A program made the translations under genes and the position numbers. From Rhodanobacteraceae bacterium (GTDB lineage: Bacteria > Pseudomonadota > Gammaproteobacteria > Xanthomonadales > SZUA-5), in assembly GCA_016717705.1 (NCBI GenBank), contig JADKFD010000006.1, positions 62,001-126,000 on the forward strand: a DNA stretch of 64,000 nucleotides. The letters are read 5' to 3'. Positions within the stretch are counted from its first letter, which is position 1; each line of letters opens with the position of its first letter. Below the pieces are notes generated by a model, which made no database searches, had not been told where the DNA came from, and saw only the letters and a list, made by a program, of their open reading frames with translations. Positions 45,705-55,774 of the stretch are shown in pieces.

Positions 45705-47724
45705 TCAGGCCTGGCGGCGCACCGCGGCGAAGCCGATCAGACCGAACATCAGGCCCATCAGCAGCAGGCCCAGACCGCTCAGGGTCGGGATTTCTTCGAT
45801 CAGATAACCCACCTGCACGGTCAGGTTGCCAACGTTGTTGTTGGCCACCGGGTCGGTGGTGTTCGATGTCGTGCTCGCGCTCACGGCGGTCTGGCCTTCG
45901 GTGTTGCTGAAGGCGGTGACCACCAGCGTGCGCGTCACGCCTGGGGCCGTGGCTCCGGCCCAGGTGCAGACGATGGCGCCGGTGTTGCCGATCTGCGGTG
46001 TGGTACAGGTGGCGCCAGCGGCCGTATGCCCCGCGTAACGGAAGTCCGGCGTCAGCGTGATGGTCACCGACACGTTCTGCGCGTCCGACGGTCCCAGGTT
46101 CAGGCTGGCCGCAGTAAAGGTCGCCGGGACGTTGATGACCGCCTGAGTCACCGAGCCGGTGAAAGTCAGGGCCAGATCGGCCTGGGCAATCACCGCGGTG
46201 GTCGTGCTGGCGCTGTTGTTGGCCGCATTCGGATCGGTGGTCGCGCTGCTGGCGGTAGCCGTGGCGCTGATCGAACTGCCCTCGGCGACGCTGGCAGCCA
46301 CCAGCACCACGTAGGTCACGCTGCGACTGGCGCCCGGCGCCGTGGCTCCGGCGAAAGTACACGCGGTGGCGACGCACGTTCCACCAGCGCCCGGCGTGGC
46401 CGAGACCAGCGTGGTGTTGGGCGGCAGCGGCAGACTGATAGCGACCGTCTGAGCGTCGCTCGGGCCATTGTTGGTGGCGGTGGCGACATAGGTCAGATTG
46501 GTGCCGGCAACCACCGGATCCGGGGTGTCGGTCAGCGTTATCGACAAATCGGCTTCGGGCGTCAACGTGGTGGTATCCGTCGACGTGCTGTTCGTCAGAT
46601 CCGGATCGGTCTCGCCGGCACGCAGCGCCGCGCTGGCGGTGTTGCTGAGGATGCCGGTCGCGCTCGGTGCAATCGTTGCATTCACCGTGTACATCGCTTC
46701 GCCTGCGACCGGCAGATTGACTACGTCGTTGATGTTGCCGGTGCCGGCTGCGGTGCATGTGGCGCCATTGGCAGCGGCGCAAGTCCAGGTCACGCCGGTC
46801 AGGTTGGCCGGCAGGATATCGGTGACAGTAGTCCCCACGGCGTTGCTCGGACCGTGGAAGTTGCCTACCAGGATCGTGTAGCTGATCGAGGTTCCCGGTA
46901 CATCCGTGTCCTGATCGTCGTACTTGAAGACTTCGAGATCGATCGTGGGCACCAGGGTGTCGGTGTCGGTGGCGCTGTTGTTGCCCGGCACCGGATCGGT
47001 GACACCTGCGGGCGGGGCAACAGCGGCGGTATTCACCAGATTCCCGGTTGCCCCGGGCACGATTGTGCAGGTCGCCGTATAGGTGACTGACCCGAGCGCC
47101 GGCAGGTTGACGCTCTGGGAGATGTTGCCGTTCCCAGATGCGGCGGCGCAGCTTCCGCCGGCGACACCGGTACAGGTCCAACTGCAGAAAATCACTTCGG
47201 CGGGGAAGTTGTCGGTCACCGTGGCGCCAGTGGCAACACCGGGTCCGGCGTTGGCGACGACCATGGTGTAGACAACGGTGGTGCCGGGGATTTCGGTCGG
47301 CGAGCCGTCGGTCTTGGTGATCGACAGATCGGCCTGATTGTTGACGATGGTGTCGGGCCCGTCGGTGGCGCTGTTGTTGCCCGGTGTCAGATCGGTGACG
47401 CCTGCGCCAGTGGCGACAGTCGCCGTATTGCTCAGGGTACCGACCGCTGCGACGTTGACCGCGCAAGTGGCGAGGAAGGTCACCGAGCCGCCAGCCGGCA
47501 GGTTCACCAACTGGTTGATGTTGCCGGAGCCTGCCGCGGTGCAGGTGCCACCACCGGCGCCGCTGCAGGTCCAGTTGACCGAGGTGCAGGTCGCCGCGAA
47601 GGTGTCAGCAACCGTGGAGCCGGGCGCTGCGCTCGGTCCGGCATTGCTGGCCACGATCGTGTAGATCGTGTTGCTGCCGGCAGCGACCGTGGTCGCGCCA
47701 TTGGTCTTGGTGATGCCGAGGTTC
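45705..47724 (-). CDS. DUF11-repeat surface protein with IPTL-CTERM tail, C-terminal part
   Basis: C-terminal part of a very long exported protein whose N-terminal part is the next entry. It contains five DUF11-type Ig-like repeats (starting LGITKTNG, ADLSITKTDGSPTEIPGTT, IDLEVFKYDDQDTDVPGTS, ADLSITLTDTPDPVVAGTN, ADLALTFTGSVTQAVINVPA) and ends with an IPTL-CTERM sorting tail: EEIPTLSGLG, a hydrophobic helix (LLLMGLMFGLIGFAAV) and RRQA. Such tails are believed to be recognised and cut by a membrane sorting enzyme, anchoring or releasing the protein. The upstream frame breaks near 47722-47730; removing one C gives PQANLGITKTNG and joins both parts. A GTG or ATG near 47654 would be a false start. 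Confidence 0.85.
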
Positions 47725-50190
47725 GGCCTGCGGCGTCAGCGTGTCGGTGTCGGTCGCGCTGTTGTTCGCCGGCGTCGGATCGGTGACCACACCGCCGCTG
47801 ACGTTGGCGGTATTGACCAGCGTGCCAGTGGCCGCGGGGCTGATCGGACACTGTGCGACGTAAGTCACGCTGCCGCCCGCGGGCAGATTGGCGCTGCTGT
47901 TGATGTTGCCGCTGCCGTTCGCGACGCAAGTGCCACCGCCCGCGCCGCTGCAGGTCCAGGTCACGCCTACACAGGCCGCCGGGAAGGTGTCGGTGATCGT
48001 CGCTGCCGGCACCGGATCGCCGCCCGGCGGGTTGCTGGCGGTAATCGTATACGTGGTCGTGGTTCCCGGCACGGCATTGACCGCGCCGTCGGTCTTGGTG
48101 ATCGACAGGTCGGCGCTCAGCGCACGGCAAGCGGTGACGCTGACGTCATCGATGGCGAGACCAGTCAACTGCACCGTCGTGTCGCCGTCGAGGTGGAACT
48201 GCAGTTCCGCATTGGTGCCGGCGAGCGAGTCGACCCGACGTTGCAGTTGCGACCAACCCGAACTCTCGTTGATGGTCACCGAGGGATTGCCGACGGTGCT
48301 GTTCATCGTCGCGTCGAGATGTTCGAACAGATTGACCGGATTGGCGCCACCAACCTCGCGCGCGATCACGTTCATGTGATCGAAGCTCGCGGACTCGACG
48401 TGGTAACGCTGCGCCCAGTTGATGAAGACCGGCGGCTGCAGGCCCGCCAGATCAATGGGCGGCGACAACAGGTTCTGGTTGTTCGACGCATCGTAGGTGT
48501 TGTCGAGGTCGGTCTTCCAGCAGTTGGTGCCGCTGTTGCAGGTGGTGATCGGCGCGAAGGTCGGCAAGCCGCGCTCCCACTCGTCGGCAGTGCCGCTGTG
48601 GGTGAAGCCACCGTCACCGGCCTCGAAATCCTGGGTGTAGACGGTGGTCTGGGTGAAACCGGCGGCACACACGGCCACGACTGGCGGCGGTTCGCACACG
48701 GTGATGCTCCAGGCGTTCAGCGTGCCGCCGTCACCGGTGGCGTCGTCGCGCAAGGTCAGCGTCCAGGTACCACCGGCGTCCTCGCCATCGAACCACGCCA
48801 GGCGATAAGCCAGTTCGGGCTGGATGTGGAATGGCGCCGACATGGCGAAGGCCGGCGGCAAGCCAGCTTCGTCATCGATCACCAGATCCATCTTCGTCTG
48901 CAAGCCGCCGACTGTGGCCGCACCGATATCGGTGAACAGGCCGTTGTCGTTGCCCGCCGGCGAGCTCAGGTGGGCGTCCAGGTCCTGCATGAAGGTGTGA
49001 TCGAGGTTGATCGCGACGTCGAGATCGGCAATGCGCGGATTGCCGGGCACGGTGATCGTCGATGTGACCGTTCCGGGAACCGTCGGGATGGTCTGCGGCA
49101 CGTTGGTCGAGACATAGGTGGTGCAGGTGCCGCCCGGCGTGACGCGCGGACGCACGGTCGCGCTCAGGTTGTAAGTGGCGTTGGCGCCGAGACCGGCGGC
49201 GACGGTTGAATCGACATAGACGAAATAGGTGCCGGCGTCCTTCACGGTGAAGAAGAAGGCCTCCGAATTGGAGTCGCCTGCACTTCCGGCATTGGCGTCG
49301 TTGGCGAGCAGGATCTGGTTGCTTGGCGCGTTGCCGAACAAGCCCAGGCCGAGGCGGCCGTTGAAGAAATTGGCATCGCGCTCGGGATTCATGTCCAGGC
49401 TCAGGTACACGGTGTCGCCCGCGTTCAGCGCCAGACTGTAGAAATCGGCCTCACCGGGCGAGACCGCCGAGACGGTGCCGGAGACATGCCCGGAGGCAGG
49501 CAGCGGAGTTGCCGTCGCGGTGGTGTTGTTCGGCTCGACTTCGGCGGTCGCCGCCGCGCTTTGCTGACGGAAGTGCAGCGCGTACGGGCGAATCGTGCCG
49601 GTGGCGGTGTTGTGTGTCACGCGCAGGAAATAGCCGCCCGCAGCCGGGATCTGCACCCCCGCCAGCGAAGCGGATGAGCCAGTGAAAGTGCCGTCGTTGA
49701 GATCCTGCTCGATCAGCGTGGTGCCATCGGTGTTCAGCAATTGCAGGATCGTGTCGCCTGACGCCGAGGCATCGAACAAGGTCTGCGTCGCCGCATAGAT
49801 GCGATCGCCGGCCGCTGCGGTGAACGAATAGAAGTCGATATCAGCGGCCGGGAAGACGTTGCCGCCGAAGACCACCGAACTGCCGGCCAGCGGCGTTGCC
49901 GTCGCGGAGGTGTTGTTGGGCTCGATTTCTGCCGCGCCGGAGGGTGCACCGAGGGCGCTGCGAATGGCGTTGCCGCCGGCAACTCCGCCAGCGGGCCGTT
50001 GCAGCGGCTGTTCTTCGGCCACGTACTCGATCAATTCGTAACCGCCCACCGCCGCCGTGGCGGACGTCGGTGCCGCAATTGTGCGTGCAGGACCCGCCAC
50101 ACCCTTGACTGGCTCACTGGCGCTTGCGCCGCCGGCGCAGGTGGCCAGCGCGGCCAGCATGACCACACCCCAATGCAGATTGCCCTTCAT
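47725..50190 (-). CDS. DUF11/IPTL-CTERM surface protein, N-terminal part
   Basis: N-terminal part of the roughly 1,490-residue protein. ATG at 50190 has a GGGGAA ribosome site and a signal peptide (HWGVVMLAALATCAGGASAS). Two PPC-like domains follow (GGNVFPAADIDFYSFTAAAG; VSPGEADFYSLALNAGDTVY), a proprotein-convertase P domain (IADLDVAINLDHTFMQDLDA; ...GTWTLTLRDDATGDGGTL), a MAM/jelly-roll-like segment (YTQDFEAGDGGFTHSGTADE...ELQFHLDGDTTVQLTGLAID) and a first DUF11 repeat (ADLSITKTDGAVNAVPGTTT). PPC and P domains usually accompany secreted proteases, but no catalytic domain is visible. Function is unknown; adhesion or outer-surface display is inferred. Confidence 0.83.
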
Positions 50191-50337
50191 GGTATCGGTT
50201 CCCCTTTGACCTGACCGAATCGCGGCGACAGGCCCCGGAAACTTGCGGGCGCGCCATTCACCTGCGATTTACATTCGTGCATGTTAGCGGCCTTCACCAG
50301 ATCGCGATAGCCCGGCCATGGGCCGTCCGCAACACGC

Positions 50338-51258
50338 TCAGTTGCGCACCCGCGGATCGATCAGGTACTGCAGCAGGTCGATGACCAGATTCACGCAGGC
50401 CACGATCAGCGCAACCGTCAGCACTGCACCGATCAACAGCGTGTAGTCGCGATTGAGCGCGGCACTGACCAGGTAACGGCCGAGTCCGGGAATGCCGAAC
50501 ACCATCTCGACGATGGCCGATCCGCTGAGCAGCGCGATCAATACCGGGCCGAGAAAGCCCAGGGTCTGCGTCAGCGCCAGCGGCAGGGCATGGCGCCAGA
50601 CCACCCGCGCCTGGCTGTAGCCCCGAGCGGCGGCGGCGATGGCCGGCGGGCTATCGAGCGCGGCGCGCAGATTCTCGGACAGGGCGCGCAGCAGCACCGC
50701 GAACTGCGGCAGCGCCAGACTTAGCACCGGCAGCACGAAGGTCTGCGGCGCATCCCAGGCAAAGCCCGCAGCCGGCAGCCAGCCCAGCGTCAGCGCGAAC
50801 AGCAGCACCAGCAGCGGCGCCAGCACGAATTTCGGCAGCGCCAAGGCCAGCAACGAAGCCAGCGACGCAAGCTGCAATCCACGACGGCGGGTCGCCAGCC
50901 AGCAAGCCAGCGGCACCGCCAGCGACAGCGACAACAGCACTGCCAGCGCGCCGAGCGTCAGCGTGATCGGCGCCGCGGCGGCTATCAGCTCCTGCACCGA
51001 ATAGTCGCTGTACTGGAACGACGGACCGAGGTCGCCGCGCGTCGCCGCCGCAACGTAGTCGCCCACCTGTACCCAGAATGGTTGATCCAGCCGATAGCGC
51101 GCCGCCAACGCCGCCTGAACTTCCGGCGGCGCCAGTTTCTCCTGATCGAAGGGCCCGCCGGGCACCGCATGCAATAGCGCCAGGCAGATCACCAACAGCC
51201 CAAACAGGGTGGCCAGCGTGGTGATCAGGCGCAGGGCGAGATGGCGCAGCAGGTTCAT
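50338..51258 (-). CDS. Peptide ABC transporter permease (OppB/DppB type)
   Basis: A 306-residue inner-membrane permease. It starts like the family, MNLLRHLALRLITTLATLFG with LLHAVPGGPFDQEK, has six helices and the EAA loop (RGYSQARVVWRHALPLALTQ) that contacts the ATPase. I chose ATG 51258 for family fit; the frame is open to an ATG at 51402 that overlaps the stop of the binding-protein gene (ATGA), but the extra 48 residues are Arg/Pro-rich and unlike any permease. The binding protein is upstream. No second permease (OppC) or ATPases (OppD/F) are in the window, so the transporter is incomplete here. Confidence 0.9.
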   Translation of the reverse strand: MNLLRHLALRLITTLATLFGLLVICLALLHAVPGGPFDQEKLAPPEVQAALAARYRLDQPFWVQVGDYVAAATRGDLGPSFQYSDYSVQELIAAAAPITLTLGALAVLLSLSLAVPLACWLATRRRGLQLASLASLLALALPKFVLAPLLVLLFALTLGWLPAAGFAWDAPQTFVLPVLSLALPQFAVLLRALSENLRAALDSPPAIAAAARGYSQARVVWRHALPLALTQTLGFLGPVLIALLSGSAIVEMVFGIPGLGRYLVSAALNRDYTLLIGAVLTVALIVACVNLVIDLLQYLIDPRVRN

Positions 51259-51398
51259 CGCGTCGTCGCCGCCGTTGGGGGCGGCACCCCGCCGCCTGAT
51301 CCCCGCGAAAGGGCAAGGTAGGGGACCGCGGGCCCGGTCCGTACGCGCGAACCGGACGCGCGGGGCCGCGACGAGACCAGAACCGCGGGGGCTCGCAG

Positions 51399-52970
51399 TC
51401 ATCGCGACGCCTCACAAAAGCGCAGGAACTCGCTCGGATGATGATCGAGTGGATGGGCGTGAAAGCCGCACAGTTTGCGGCTGACCAGATGCTTGCTGCT
51501 GTAGTGAAACAGCGGAATCAGCGCGTCGGCGTCGAGCAGGCGCTGCTCGGCGCCATGCAGGGCCTGCTCGCGATCGGCACCGGCACTCGCCGCGGCGCGG
51601 GCGACCAGCGCGTCGAACCGAGGATCGGCATAGCCCACGGCGTTGAGTGTATTGCCGACCGTGAACGGCTCAAGGAAGTTCAGCGGATCGGCATAGTCGG
51701 CGAACCAGCCGCCACGAAACACTTCGGTGATGACCCCGGCGCGACGGGTCTGCACAAACACTTTCCATTCCTCGTTGCGCAGCCGCGTGTCGATACCGAG
51801 CACCTCCTGCCACATCGCCGCAACGGCCAGACCGAGGCGCCGATTGGCCAGGCTGGTGTTGTAGCGGAGCTCGATCAGCAGCGGCTCGTCCGGATCGAAT
51901 CCCGCGCCGAGGTAGAGCTGGCGCGCGCGCTGCTGGCGTTGCCGTGGCGTCCACCCAGCGGCGGCCATCTGCGGCGCGCCGGCTGCCACTTCAGGAATCA
52001 GCGCGTAGGCCGGCAATTCGCCATTGCCGGTGATGTGTTTGACCAGAATTTCGCGGTCGATCGCCAGCGACAGCGCCTCGCGAAGCGCAGCCGAATCGAG
52101 TTTGGGATTGCGCAGGTTGTAGCCCAGATAGAAAGTCGCATAGGCCGGCGCCACCACCAGTTCGGCGGCATGCGCCGCGCGCAGTCGCGCCAGTTGACCC
52201 GGCGGCAGCGTCTCGGTCAGATGCAACTCGCCAGCCTCGAAGCGCTTGAGCTCGGAACTGGCATCCTCGGTCACGTGAAAACGCACGCTGTCGATGGCGA
52301 CAGTGGCCGCATTGCGATAGTGCGGATTGCGCTCCAGTTCCAGCCATGCCTGAGGCGTCCACTGCTTGAGCACATAGGCGCCATTGCCGATCAGCCGGCC
52401 CGGACGCGTGAATCCGCTGCCATGGGCTTCAATGGCGCCGCGCTGCACCGGCATCGCAATCGGCAGCGCCAGTCGGCGCAGGAAATCGCTGCGCGGGGCG
52501 TCCAGGCGGATCTCCAGCGTGTGCTCGTCGATGGCGCGCACGCCCAGTGGCGCAGATTCGCCGCGCAGGCGCTGGGCAGCACCGGCAATCGGTGCCAGCA
52601 TCGCCGCGGACGGCGCCGCCGTCGCCGGATCGAGCGCGCGCTCGAAGCTGTAGACGAAGTCCGCCGCGGTCACCTTGCTGCCATCGGCATAGCGGCCGTC
52701 GGCGCGCAGCGTGAACACGTAGCGCAGGCCGCCTGCATCGACCGCCACGCGCTGCGCCGCGCCGGGGACCAGCTGGCCGTCGGCGTCGTCGCGCATCAGG
52801 CCTTCGAACAGATCGCGCAGCACCTGCTGCGCCGATAGTCCTTGCGCGCGCTGCGGGTCGAGCGAATCGGGTTCCGGACCGTTGCCGCGCTGCAGTGTCA
52901 GGGCGCCGGCTGCCGCCGACGACAGAAGCGCAGCGAGCGCCAACCCAAGCGCAATCGTCCAGCGCCGCAC
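51399..52970 (-). CDS. Peptide ABC transporter substrate-binding protein (OppA family)
   Basis: A 523-residue periplasmic binding protein of cluster C (SBP_bac_5), likely binding oligopeptides. Signal peptide RRWTIALGLALAALLSSAAA; then GNGPEPDSLDPQRAQGLSAQ, the family start; VTAADFVYSFERALDPATA, GNGAYVLKQWTPQAWLELER and ALREALSLAIDREILVKHIT are core motifs, and FRGGWFADYADPLNFLEPFT resembles the OppA/MppA peptide-pocket region. It sits 16 bases after a small lipoprotein gene and precedes the permease on the same strand, so the three form one operon. Confidence 0.93.
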   Translation of the reverse strand: MRRWTIALGLALAALLSSAAAGALTLQRGNGPEPDSLDPQRAQGLSAQQVLRDLFEGLMRDDADGQLVPGAAQRVAVDAGGLRYVFTLRADGRYADGSKVTAADFVYSFERALDPATAAPSAAMLAPIAGAAQRLRGESAPLGVRAIDEHTLEIRLDAPRSDFLRRLALPIAMPVQRGAIEAHGSGFTRPGRLIGNGAYVLKQWTPQAWLELERNPHYRNAATVAIDSVRFHVTEDASSELKRFEAGELHLTETLPPGQLARLRAAHAAELVVAPAYATFYLGYNLRNPKLDSAALREALSLAIDREILVKHITGNGELPAYALIPEVAAGAPQMAAAGWTPRQRQQRARQLYLGAGFDPDEPLLIELRYNTSLANRRLGLAVAAMWQEVLGIDTRLRNEEWKVFVQTRRAGVITEVFRGGWFADYADPLNFLEPFTVGNTLNAVGYADPRFDALVARAAASAGADREQALHGAEQRLLDADALIPLFHYSSKHLVSRKLCGFHAHPLDHHPSEFLRFCEASR

Positions 52971-52986
52971 GCGAACGTGCCCGAGC

Positions 52987-53190
52987 TCAGCCGCCGTTTT
53001 CCAACTGCTCGTCCAGCTTGCGCTTGTGTTCCATTTCCTGCGCCTCGACCGCCTTGGCCTTGTCGATGGCCTTCAGCTGGTCATCGAACACGGTCGGCGT
53101 GCGCTCCGTCTTGGCCGGTGGCGGCGGTGAGTCGGAACCGCAGGCGGCCAATGCGGCCAGCAGGCCCAGCATGACGATTGTGCGAACCAT
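52987..53190 (-). CDS. Small lipoprotein
   Basis: A 67-residue lipoprotein. The signal peptide VRTIVMLGLLAALAAC has a good lipobox (LAAC), followed by a short charged helical tail (DDQLKAIDKAKAVEAQEMEH). ATG 53190 has a GGGAG ribosome site 7 bases upstream. Residue +2 after Cys is Gly, so outer-membrane sorting is expected. It heads the operon with the peptide-binding protein. Similar short lipoproteins with this helix are common in Lysobacterales; function unknown. Confidence 0.78.
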   Translation of the reverse strand: MVRTIVMLGLLAALAACGSDSPPPPAKTERTPTVFDDQLKAIDKAKAVEAQEMEHKRKLDEQLENGG

Positions 53191-53307
53191 GACAGTGCTC
53201 CCGTTGTTGTAATCGACCACGTGAGGTCCGCAGTTTACGCGGTCGCGCAGTTTGCCGGCCGCAACACCGATAGAATCCGCGCTTCCTGCTGCCGGAGCAC
53301 CGAACCC

Positions 53308-55550
53308 GTGCGCTGCGCCCTCGTCCTGCTGCTTGCCCTTGGCTCTTCTGTCGTGAATGCCGCCGAAATCCTGAGTGTCGACCGCCTTGTTGAGGACCCT
53401 GCCTTGTCCGGACCTTCGCCGCGCCAGCTGAAAGTCTCGCCCGACGGCCAGCGCGTGAGCTTCCTGCGCGGCAAGGACGACAACCAGAGCGTCTCCGACC
53501 TCTGGGAATACCATGTGCCGAGCCGGCAGACGCGTCTCTTGGTGGATTCGGCCAGTCTCGGCGGCGGCGCGGAGCAGTTGTCGGACGAAGAAATGGCGCG
53601 GCGCGAGCGCCAGCGCATCGCCGGTACCTCGGGCATCGTCGAATACCAATGGTCCGCCGATGGCCAGCAACTGCTGTTTCCGGTATCCGGATCGTTGTTC
53701 GTCTACCACGTCGGCGCCAAACCGGAGCAGGCGGTCAAACAGCTCACCCGTGCCGAAGACGGCTTCGCCACCGATCCCAGGTTCTCCCCCAAGGCCCGCT
53801 ACGTGAGCTTTATCCGCGATCGCGCCCTGATGGCGGTCAAGGTCGAGGATGGCAGCGAAATCGAACTCAGCCCCAGGCCTATGGCAGCGTCAGCTACGGG
53901 ATGGCCGAATACGTGGCGCAAGAAGAAATGGACCGCTTCACCGGCTACTGGTGGTCGCCCGACGACAGCGCCGTGGCCTACGCGCGGGTGGACGAGGCGC
54001 CGGTGGCGATCGAGAAACGCTTCGAGATCTACGCTGATCGCACCGAGGTGATCGAACAACGCTATCCGGCTGCCGGCAAGGCCAATGCCGAGGTGCGCTT
54101 GTTCGTGCGCAGGCTGAAGGACGCGGTGGATACCGAAATCGACCTCGGCGACGAGCGCGACATCTACCTCGCCCGTGCCGACTGGATGCCGGATGCCGGT
54201 GGCCTTCTGGTGCAGCGCCAGAGCCGCGATCAGCGCACGTTGGATGTGCTGCTGGCCAACGCGGCCGACGGCAAGACAGCGGTGATCCTGAGCGAGACCA
54301 GCGACACCTGGGTCAACCTGCACAACGATCTGCGCGTGCTGGCGGACGGCAAGAGCTTCGTCTGGAAGAGCGAACGCAGTGGCTATGCGCATCTGGAGCT
54401 GCGCGCGATCGATGGCAGCCTGATCCGCCCGCTGACCCAGGGACCCTGGGTGGTCGACAATCTGCTGGCGATCGATGGCAAACATCGCCGGGTCTACTTT
54501 GCCGCAAACGCCGGCGACCCGCGCGAGAAGCACGTCTACTTCAATTCGCTGGACACCCAGAGCCCCGGCTCGCCGACGCGGACGACGCTCTACAGTGGAT
54601 GGCACGAAGCGGTGTTCAGCGACGATGCGCGCGTCTATGTCGACACCTTCTCCGACGAGAACACGCCGCCGCAGGTGCGCCTGCACGACCAGACCGGCAA
54701 GGAGCTGGCGCTGCTCGAAGGCAACCAGCTCGACGACACTCACCCCTACGGCAACTATCAGGAATCCCACCGGAAGGCGGAATTCGGCACGCTGTCCGCC
54801 GCCGACGGCCAGACCCTGCACTACCGGGTGATCAAACCGCTCGGCTACGTCGAGGGCCAGCGCTATCCGGTGCTGGTGCGCGTTTACGGCGGCCCGCATG
54901 TGCAGTATGTGCAGCGCCGCTGGGACGAACGCTGGGGCCTGTTCGACCAGGCGCTGGCGCAGCGCGGCTATGTGGTGTTCAGCATCGACAATCGCGGCAG
55001 CGCGCGGCGCGGCGTCGCCTTCGAGTCACCGATCCACCGGCGCATGGGCGGCCCTGAAGTCGACGATCAGATGGTCGGCATCCGCTGGCTGGCCAAGCAG
55101 CCCTTCGTCGACAGCAAGCGCATCGGCGTGTTCGGCTGGAGCTACGGCGGCTACATGAGCCTGATGCTGCTGGCGAAGCACTCCGACACGATTGCGGCCG
55201 GAGTCGCCGTGGCGCCGGTCAGCGATTGGCGCCTGTACGACACGCACTACACCGAGCGCTACATGGACGACCCGCAGCAGCACTCGGCCGCCTATGACGC
55301 CAGCGCGGTATTTGCACACCTCGGCGGATTGAAGAGTCCGCTGTATCTGGTCCACGGCATGGCCGACGACAACGTGCTGTTCACCCATTCGACCCAGTTG
55401 ATGGCCGCACTGCAACAAGCCGGGACACCCTTCGACCTGATGACCTATCCCGGCGGCAAGCACGGCATCAACAACACCCCGGCAATGCGCAAGCATGTGT
55501 ACAACGCGATTGTGGCGTGGCTGGATCGGCAGTTGGCGGTGAAGCAGTGA
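53308..55550 (+). CDS. Dipeptidyl peptidase IV (S9B), frameshifted near 53875
   Basis: An exported prolyl dipeptidase of about 747 residues that releases X-Pro dipeptides. GTG 53308 starts a signal peptide (RCALVLLLALGSSVVNAAEI); GGAG lies 12 bases upstream. The N-terminal beta-propeller (DPPIV_N) includes the double-Glu substrate site in YVAQEEMDRFTGYWWSPDDS. The catalytic domain has GVFGWSYGGYMSLM (Ser), HGMADDNVLFTHS (Asp) and YPGGKHGINN (His). The frame shifts by one missing base near 53870-53880 (first part ends VEDGSEIELSP; second resumes QAYGSVSYGMAEYVAQEEMD); both sides are clean. The TGA stop lies in the first bases of a tandem-repeat arm. It diverges from the lipoprotein operon. Confidence 0.9.
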
Positions 55551-55774
55551 ATGGTGAGTAGTAAGTGGTGAGTAGAACCCGGCGTCGATCGCCTTGTTCG
55601 CGCATGCATTGACAGAGTGCGAGCGCGCTCTTACCGAACGTCGCAAGCCATTCATTTGGAGGTCGTTGTTCCGAGCGAACACGTGACTGAGGCGGCCCCG
55701 GCCAACGTGACCTACGTCTACCTGCTGCAAGCCCACGCACCTGCCGGGTTTTACTCACTACTCACCACTCACTC
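55546..55774. repeat. Inverted AGTGAGTAGTGA array between convergent genes
   Basis: Left arm 55546-55575 (AGTGAATGGTGAGTAGTAAG...) and right arm 55749-55774 (complement) flank 173 bases that include a degenerate REP piece and a CAACGTGACCTAC copy (55703-55715). Both arms overlap the stop codons of the two convergent genes. Same family as 41145-41241. Confidence 0.88.

Noticed and set aside
55551..55768. CRISPR-like array at the short tandem repeats (also 41145-41241 and 39221-39378)
   Set aside because: Units are 6-7 bases, contiguous and mirrored, without unique spacers or cas genes.
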